Source: Gammaproteobacteria bacterium (lineage in GTDB: Bacteria; Pseudomonadota; Gammaproteobacteria; Pseudomonadales; Azotimanducaceae). Taken from it: a stretch of 11,622 bases of DNA. Below, piece after piece: positions 6,536 through 11,622 of this stretch. The notes under the pieces are model-generated. The model worked only from the letters and a program-made list of their open reading frames with translations, made no database searches and had not been told where the DNA came from. The DNA is taken from positions 14,736-26,357 of the forward strand of contig PBQQ01000014.1 in the NCBI GenBank assembly GCA_002725095.1, in the 5' to 3' direction. Each line of letters opens with the position of its first letter. The stretch's first letter is position 1. A program made the translations under genes and the position numbers.

Positions 6536-7309
6536 CTAAGAACCTGACCAGAGCGCTCTTACGCGCTCTAGGTCAGCAGGCGTATCAACACCGCCCGGTA
6601 CCCGTTCATCAGCATCCACCACCAGCAAATCGTGGCCTGCTTGCAGCCACCGCAGTTGCTCCAACATTTCGGTCTGCTCCAATGAACTGGGGCCCAATTC
6701 AACAAATCGACGTAAGCCGCTGACCCGGAAGGCGTAAATGCCTACATGACGCCGAATTTTTTTGTGCTTCGCAAATTCTATCCACTCTTGCTCGGACAGA
6801 TGCTCATCAACGTCACGGGCATAGGGAATGTTTGCTCTGGAAAAATATAAGGCACAACACCGGTCATTGGTGACCACTTTAACTACATTTGGGTCCGTAA
6901 AGTCAGCAAGCGTGTCGAGCGGCTCCGCGACTGTTGCCATTTGCAGATCTCGTGTGGCTCGCATGTTTTCGATCAAACTGTTAATTACGATAACGGGGAT
7001 CAACGGCTCATCTCCCTGAACATTTACGACAATATCGTCGTCAGCCCAGTCGCTTGTGCGGGCAACTTCCATGGTTCTATCCGACCCCGATGTATGAGCC
7101 TCATCGGTAAGTACTGAGCTAAAACCAGCGGCCTGCACCGCATGTACAACGCGCGGGTCATCCGCTGCCACCGTGACATCATCGGCGATAGAGGCTGTCG
7201 CTCTTTGCGCGACTCGCACGACCATTGGCTGCCCACCGATATCCGCTAAGGGCTTTCCTGGCAATCTGGAGGAGGCGAATCGCGCCGGAATGACAATGTG
7301 CACCAACAT
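6536..7309 (-). CDS. kdsB: KdsB, 3-deoxy-manno-octulosonate cytidylyltransferase
   Basis: KdsB activates Kdo with CTP to CMP-Kdo, the donor used by WaaA to decorate lipid A, in the cytoplasm. The protein has 257 residues against 248 in E. coli. It shows the nucleotide-binding signature PARFASSRLPGKPL (8-21), VQGDEP (97-102) with magnesium-binding Asp100, YFSRANIP (155-162), RHVGIYAFR (187-195), LEQTEMLEQLRWL (210-222) and GVDTPADLERVR (240-251) with Asp242. The extra length lies in an insertion around 165-185. The ATG is four bases downstream of the stop of the msbA-lpxK gene, so it is the last gene of that operon. Its Shine-Dalgarno is weak, which suggests dependence on translation of the upstream gene. 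No ycaR-like small gene lies between lpxK and kdsB. Confidence 0.96.
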   Translation of the reverse strand: MLVHIVIPARFASSRLPGKPLADIGGQPMVVRVAQRATASIADDVTVAADDPRVVHAVQAAGFSSVLTDEAHTSGSDRTMEVARTSDWADDDIVVNVQGDEPLIPVIVINSLIENMRATRDLQMATVAEPLDTLADFTDPNVVKVVTNDRCCALYFSRANIPYARDVDEHLSEQEWIEFAKHKKIRRHVGIYAFRVSGLRRFVELGPSSLEQTEMLEQLRWLQAGHDLLVVDADERVPGGVDTPADLERVRALWSGS

Positions 7310-7313
7310 ACGG

Positions 7314-10172
7314 CTACCGTTGATCCGTCTTTAGTTTGCGTGGAGCGATGCCTTTATCTGACAACAAGGCGTCGAGCATCGTACTGATGTCGCTGGCAAA
7401 ACCTAACTCGATCCGCAATGCCCACACATGACTTAAATCCTGATCAAGCTCACGCAATTTAACCGCATCTTTTTCTGTACACACTACCTGCAGTTCATCA
7501 GAGAACATAACTTCTGCACCGGAATAGTCGTGATGGTCAGCGTACTCATGTAAATCCGCAGATAGCCCCAGCGCCTGTAACGAACGTAAAAACCGCATCG
7601 GATTACCAATGCCGCAAAGTGCATGCACCAGTCTATAGTCGCGTGCAAACTGGTCGGCAGACATACTCATACCGGTACTTAGATTGACGAAATCGAGCGC
7701 CTTCGCTTGCATCGCGATTTCGTCATCTCGCAGGTTATTTTTGCGCCCATTGCTCACGACCCAATCCACCGTCTCGAGCCGCGACCGAGGCTCTCTTAGT
7801 GGGCCAGCAGGCAATAAACGGCCATTACCCAGACCGCGCGCACCATCCACGACCGCAATTTCAATATCTCGCTGCATAGCGTAATGCTGTAACCCATCAT
7901 CACTCACAACCACATCGCAGCCGTCTTGAATAAGCATCGCCACCGCCTTCGGTCGATCAGCAGCCACCGCCACCGCACAGTGCAAGCGCCGGCGCATCAA
8001 CACAGCTTCATCTCCATAGGTCGCCGAATTCCCGTCAGCGGGCACCAATGAACCGGTACGACTCGCTTTACCCTTATATCCGCGCATGGCTACGCCTGGC
8101 GAAAAACCACGGCATTGCAGTTGTTCAACAAGCCAGATCACCATTGGCGTTTTACCAGTGCCGCCGGCGGTAATATTACCTACGACAATGACCGGCGCCG
8201 CAGCGTGGCCGCCAGACAAAGCCCGCTGCTGCTGGGATCTCTTTATCCGACCGGCAACAACACCGTATAGCCAAGACAACGGCAACAACACTAACGGCCA
8301 GCGCGCGCCACTGTACCAAGCCGAGCTCAAAGCCGACGCCGAGCGCGATGCATAAACGCCCATAAAAGGTAACGTCTGAGAGCTCGCGGCGACCGCTACG
8401 GGCTCCCGCATAGCGTCTGATAGGCCCTCTAATTCAGGCGCATCTTGAAATTGAGCAGCATGTAAGTTCGCGTACTGCGCGCCCGAATCTAATAGCTGCT
8501 GGTGCGTACCCTCTTCCACGATTCGGCCATTTTCAAGCACCACAATTCTATCCGCCGACTCGATCGTTGAGAGTCGATGGGCGATCACCAATGTCGTACG
8601 CCCCTCCATAACCTCGACTAGGGCCGCTTGTATATGCTTTTCAGATTCATTGTCGAGCGCAGACGTTGCTTCATCCATTATCAGCACCGGCGCATCTTTC
8701 AATAACGCTCGAGCTATGGCGATTCTTTGGCGCTGCCCCCCCGACAGCAATACGCCGTCGTCGCCAACCATCGTGTCCAATCCGTCCGGCATAGCCGCTA
8801 TAAACTCATCCGCATGCGCGCGTTCAATGGCTAGTATGAGGTCCGACTCGTCTACATCGGCCAAATCCCCATAGGCAATATTGTTGCGCAACGTGTCATT
8901 AAACAGAGTCACCTGCTGGGTCACCAAAGCGATCTGCTGACGCAAACAGGCGAGTTGCAGATCGTTTATGTCCGATCCGTCAAGGCTAATAGAGCCACTG
9001 CGCACATCATAAAATCTAGGCAGCAGGCTCGCTAACGTAGACTTACCACTGCCTGAACGGCCGACTAACGCGACTTTCTGGCCGGCAGCAATGTCCAAAT
9101 TAATGTCTTGCAGCACATCGGGGCCGTCATCTTGATAGCGAAAGCTTACGTTTTCGATAAGCAACCTACCGTCTGCTCGCGTTAGCGTGCGCGAACCGCT
9201 ATCGCGCTCCACACCAGCATCAAGTTGTGTGAAAACATCCTCAGCCGCCGCGATGCCGCGCTGCAACTTTGCGTTAATCTCCGAGAGTTTTCGAATAGGC
9301 CGGCCCAGCATGCCTGCCCAACTGAGGAACATAACGGCTTCACCACCACTCAGGGAACCACCCACATCAGGTCGATACAGCAGCAAAATCAAAGAGCACA
9401 ACGCTACAGCGATAATTGTTTCATTCAACTGCGAACTGAAAACACGAGTCATCGCCATCTTTAAATTCTGCTGACGATTCACTTTACTGGCACGATCAAA
9501 ACGACTCTGCTCATAACGCTCACCGCCAAACGTCTTGACAACCTTGAAGCCATTCACTGCTTCAGAAACCACATGAGTCACATCACCCATTGAATGCTGA
9601 ATACGTTTAGCGATGCGACGAAATCGGCCGCTGGCGAATACCACAACCAACGCCAAGAGGGGCGCTGAAGCGATAAAGATAAGAGTTAGGCGCCAGTTCA
9701 GAGCCAACATAAACCCAACAATTACAATAACTTTAAGACCGTCCTGAACGATCGCTCGAATCGCATCGGTGCTGGTGTCGCGGAGTTGCGTAACGGTGAA
9801 GGTGATGCGCGAAACAATATGACCCTGTGCGTTGGCGTCAAAATAGTGATTGGGCAAACGCAACAGCTGGTCGAATAATTGTTGACGCAGATTAAACACC
9901 ATATTGAAGGAGACTTTAGCCATTACGCTTTCGCCAATTACGGTGCCTATCGCTCGAAATCCTGCCGCCGCCGCCATCAATAATGGGATCGTAGCAGCGG
10001 CTCTCGCCGCCTCGTTATCCCATTCATCGATCAAGTTGCCGAACAAGCGAACAAAATAGCCTTCAGCCCCCGCCGCCAACAAAAATCCGAGCACAGAAAT
10101 GGCAAACAAGAACCAATAGGGCGCTAGATAACTGAGCAGACGCTTGTATGTATCCCAATCGGAACTGGCCAT
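7314..10172 (-). CDS. MsbA-LpxK fusion: lipid A ABC exporter joined to tetraacyldisaccharide 4'-kinase
   Basis: One uninterrupted frame of 952 codons encodes two complete enzymes. Residues 1-577 are MsbA, the ATP-driven flippase that moves lipid A-core from the inner to the outer leaflet of the inner membrane. It has about six membrane segments between 14 and 295, then a nucleotide-binding domain with Walker A GRSGSGKST (371-379), Q-loop Gln419, signature LSGGQ (476-480), Walker B VLIMDE (496-501), D-loop SALD (504-507) and His532. E. coli MsbA is 582 residues, so this half is full length. After a linker of about 27-35 residues, residues 604-952 are LpxK, which phosphorylates the 4' position of the lipid A precursor. 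It shows the N-terminal membrane segment WPLVLLPLSWLYGVV (625-639), P-loop GNITAGGTGKTP (665-676), MRGYKGK, DDGLQH (758-763), GNGRLLPAGPLREP and YADHH (877-881). msbA and lpxK are adjacent separate genes in many relatives. Translation starts 10 nt after exbD. The fusion could reflect an indel error at the junction. Confidence 0.88.
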   Translation of the reverse strand: MASSDWDTYKRLLSYLAPYWFLFAISVLGFLLAAGAEGYFVRLFGNLIDEWDNEAARAAATIPLLMAAAAGFRAIGTVIGESVMAKVSFNMVFNLRQQLFDQLLRLPNHYFDANAQGHIVSRITFTVTQLRDTSTDAIRAIVQDGLKVIVIVGFMLALNWRLTLIFIASAPLLALVVVFASGRFRRIAKRIQHSMGDVTHVVSEAVNGFKVVKTFGGERYEQSRFDRASKVNRQQNLKMAMTRVFSSQLNETIIAVALCSLILLLYRPDVGGSLSGGEAVMFLSWAGMLGRPIRKLSEINAKLQRGIAAAEDVFTQLDAGVERDSGSRTLTRADGRLLIENVSFRYQDDGPDVLQDINLDIAAGQKVALVGRSGSGKSTLASLLPRFYDVRSGSISLDGSDINDLQLACLRQQIALVTQQVTLFNDTLRNNIAYGDLADVDESDLILAIERAHADEFIAAMPDGLDTMVGDDGVLLSGGQRQRIAIARALLKDAPVLIMDEATSALDNESEKHIQAALVEVMEGRTTLVIAHRLSTIESADRIVVLENGRIVEEGTHQQLLDSGAQYANLHAAQFQDAPELEGLSDAMREPVAVAASSQTLPFMGVYASRSASALSSAWYSGARWPLVLLPLSWLYGVVAGRIKRSQQQRALSGGHAAAPVIVVGNITAGGTGKTPMVIWLVEQLQCRGFSPGVAMRGYKGKASRTGSLVPADGNSATYGDEAVLMRRRLHCAVAVAADRPKAVAMLIQDGCDVVVSDDGLQHYAMQRDIEIAVVDGARGLGNGRLLPAGPLREPRSRLETVDWVVSNGRKNNLRDDEIAMQAKALDFVNLSTGMSMSADQFARDYRLVHALCGIGNPMRFLRSLQALGLSADLHEYADHHDYSGAEVMFSDELQVVCTEKDAVKLRELDQDLSHVWALRIELGFASDISTMLDALLSDKGIAPRKLKTDQR

Positions 10173-10182
10173 TGTTATTTCT

Positions 10183-10605
10183 TCAATCTTTGCTGCGAGT
10201 ATTCAGACGAACATCGCTGATGCCCGCTTGTCGGCAAGCGTCCATGGCTTTGATTACAAATCGATAATCAGTGGCTTTGTCAACATCCAGTCGAATTGCT
10301 GGTTTTTCACCTAAGCCAGAGCCAAGTTTACCCTTGAGAACTTCAGCGAGCGCCGCAACTTTGCTCTCTCCAAATGTCACGCCGTCAAGGGAAAAATTAC
10401 CGTCCGCATCTATCCCCATAGTTAATTGATGATCAGTGGATTCTATATTGGCGCTACTTGATTCCGGAAGTTGAATCAAAATTTCTCGATTTACAACAAA
10501 CGATGTCGACACCATAAAGAAAATTAACAGTAAAAAAATAACGTCAAGTAATGGCGTCAGTTCTAACACAGATTCATAGCGATGGCGCCGCCTCGCGACA
10601 GCCAT
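10183..10605 (-). CDS. exbD: ExbD/TolR-family proton-channel subunit
   Basis: The 140-residue product is a small single-pass inner-membrane protein of the ExbD/TolR family, which with ExbB-type pentamers turns proton flow into mechanical work on periplasmic partners. The cytoplasmic N-terminus is basic (RRRHR). The membrane helix runs from about 17 to 38 with the essential proton-carrying Asp21 in TPLLDVIF. The periplasmic domain ends with AIRLDVDKATDY and the motif FVIKAMDACRQAGISDVRLNT typical of the family (quoted in part: AMDACRQAGI at 120-129). Its ATG shares one base with the exbB stop (TGATG), so the pair is translationally coupled. No tonB or tolA is present, so its partner is unknown. 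The conserved position just before msbA/lpxK resembles PA2982 in Pseudomonas. Confidence 0.93.
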   Translation of the reverse strand: MAVARRRHRYESVLELTPLLDVIFLLLIFFMVSTSFVVNREILIQLPESSSANIESTDHQLTMGIDADGNFSLDGVTFGESKVAALAEVLKGKLGSGLGEKPAIRLDVDKATDYRFVIKAMDACRQAGISDVRLNTRSKD

Positions 10606-11204
10606 CAGCCGCGACGCTCCGCGCTCAATCGCACCCGCCAGCGTTGACTCGCTTCATCCAATATCAACAGCAACGTATCAACCTTGCGCAGCAGTAATCG
10701 ATGCGCAACCAACGTTGGGATCGCGATCGATAAACCAGCAGCGGTCGTAATGAGGGCGGTAGAAATACCTCCAGCGAGCGCCGCGGTCTCGCCAGACGCG
10801 GACACCAAGGATGTAAACACGTCGATCATGCCGACAACAGTGCCCAAAATACCCAACAAAGGGGTGATCAAAGCAATGATCCCCAAGGCGGTCAGATAGG
10901 TTTCAAGCTCATGACCAACCGTCGTCAAGGCAGCCTCTCTGGCGCTTTCCATCTCATCGACATCGGACTCCCCCAATACCGCTAACACAGCACCCAGAGG
11001 AGAATGCAGCAGCAACTGCTCACGAGACGCTGAATCCTCCAGCACCTGTTGCAGCTGCGGTATGGTCAACGCCAAAAGTTCAGGCGGCATAACCAACTCT
11101 TCGCGCAACGACCAATAACGCTCTACGCAAATCGCGGCCGCAACAACACTGCAACTAAGAATTGGCAACATCAGCCATCCACCTGCAAGAATGACGTCAA
11201 TCAC
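10605..11204 (-). CDS. exbB: ExbB/TolQ/MotA-family proton-channel protein
   Basis: This 199-residue polytopic inner-membrane protein belongs to the ExbB/TolQ/MotA proton-channel family. A first membrane helix spans about 8-28 (GGWLMLPILSCSVVAAAICVER in part: GGWLMLPIL). A cytoplasmic segment follows to about 103. Helices 2 and 3 lie at about 104-127 and 148-170, with the family motifs TPLLGILGTVVGMI (114-127) and STALITTAAGLSIAIP (148-163) that line the proton path with threonines. The start is GTG at 11204: an in-frame TGA lies 15 bases upstream and no ATG fits, and I see no good Shine-Dalgarno. It forms a unit with exbD and heads the lipid A genes. It is 28 nt downstream of the D-threonine-aldolase-like gene. 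The driven partner protein cannot be named from this window. Confidence 0.92.
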   Translation of the reverse strand: MIDVILAGGWLMLPILSCSVVAAAICVERYWSLREELVMPPELLALTIPQLQQVLEDSASREQLLLHSPLGAVLAVLGESDVDEMESAREAALTTVGHELETYLTALGIIALITPLLGILGTVVGMIDVFTSLVSASGETAALAGGISTALITTAAGLSIAIPTLVAHRLLLRKVDTLLLILDEASQRWRVRLSAERRG

Positions 11205-11232
11205 GATAACGTTCGGTCAGATCGATGATGAG

Positions 11233-11622
11233 CTACCAACTGCAACCTCGCGCGCTGATCGGCCAAACGCTATGCACTAACCCATCGTCTTCTAACACCC
11301 AATAGTAGTCGTGCAAATTAACGGTCGGATCGCAATGTGGAGCGGCGAACCTCAACACTTGGCCAAGTTGCACTTCTTGCTGCCCCTCACCCAAAAGCAA
11401 TACGCCGTGCTCATCGCCAGCAAATCGAAACTCAACACCCGGCAAATCGTCGCATACCGGATTTACCGAGTCAGAAGCAAACGCTTTATAGCCGCCATCC
11501 ACTGTTATTGTCTTTGGCTGCGGTTGGCTAATGGTGCTGCAAGCGACCGTCAGAGCGAGTTCAAAATCTTCGAAACGACTATCCTCCGCGCTCGCTAAAA
11601 CTCGATACTCTTCATCCATAAA
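11233..11622 (-). CDS. D-threonine aldolase / DSD1-like PLP enzyme (partial, N-terminus beyond right edge)
   Basis: Only the C-terminal 129 residues are present, and the frame is open to the edge (a Phe codon precedes the first Met). The pattern fits the C-terminal beta-domain of fold-type III PLP enzymes of the DSD1 family (D-threonine aldolase, D-3-hydroxyaspartate aldolase, eukaryotic-type D-serine dehydratase). It shows FMDEEY at the start, FELALTVACSTIS, VDGGYKAFASDS, GDEHGVLLL, LGQVLRFAAPHCDPTVNLHDYYWV and ISARGCSW (longest one quoted in parts: PHCDPTVNLHD). In this family a divalent metal is held by His and by the residue two positions later: Asp in D-threonine aldolases, Cys in D-serine dehydratases. 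Here it is His (codon 11337-11335) and Asp (11331-11329), so an aldolase is more likely. The PLP lysine lies outside the window. It is probably co-transcribed with exbB. Confidence 0.82.
   Translation of the reverse strand, partial: FMDEEYRVLASAEDSRFEDFELALTVACSTISQPQPKTITVDGGYKAFASDSVNPVCDDLPGVEFRFAGDEHGVLLLGEGQQEVQLGQVLRFAAPHCDPTVNLHDYYWVLEDDGLVHSVWPISARGCSW

Noticed and set aside
6521..6565. Terminator between the convergent dehydrogenase and kdsB
   Set aside because: The only inverted repeat, AGAGCGCTCT at 6551-6560, lies inside kdsB and has neither a loop nor a T-tract.

Overview
The window looks like a chromosomal housekeeping segment from a free-living gammaproteobacterium. It carries RNase E with a gamma-type C-terminal scaffold, RluC divergent from rne, a type I MurB, and an exbB-exbD-lpxK-kdsB-murB block. 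That order resembles the Pseudomonas and marine-gammaproteobacterial arrangement around rne. Genus or family cannot be fixed from the sequence alone. There are no insertion sequences, phage genes, CRISPR arrays, tRNAs or rRNAs that I can see.

Left part (1-1431). The first 716 bases are the N-terminal two thirds of rluC (23S rRNA pseudouridine synthase) on the minus strand, cut by the window edge. A 715-base gene-free region separates it from the divergent rne. Its rne-proximal half contains six clear hairpins, as expected of a structured, autoregulatory rne leader, although these sequences are not the enterobacterial ones.

Middle (1432-6523). The rne gene (910 aa) converges on murB, and the two stop codons overlap in a single CTAG. 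murB is preceded, with a TAATG stop/start overlap, by a gene for an AlkB-type 2-oxoglutarate/Fe(II) oxygenase. A short divergent promoter region separates alkB from a rightward gene for an HSD10-like short-chain dehydrogenase. These two genes sit where related genomes keep kdsB and murB close together.

Right part (6524-11622). A compact leftward operon reads: D-threonine-aldolase-like gene (C-terminal part only, cut by the right edge), exbB, exbD, an in-frame msbA-lpxK fusion, and kdsB. Gaps are 28 nt, a 1-nt overlap, 10 nt and 4 nt. The products cover lipid A 4'-phosphorylation (LpxK), activation of Kdo (KdsB), flipping of lipid A-core across the inner membrane (MsbA), and an ExbB/ExbD proton-driven motor pair.

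The most unusual item is the 952-residue open reading frame joining a complete MsbA ABC exporter to a complete LpxK kinase. It would place the last lipid A phosphorylation step and the lipid A flippase in one polypeptide. The sequence supports it directly, but a single-base assembly error at the junction could also create it, because both other frames stop just after the normal MsbA end.
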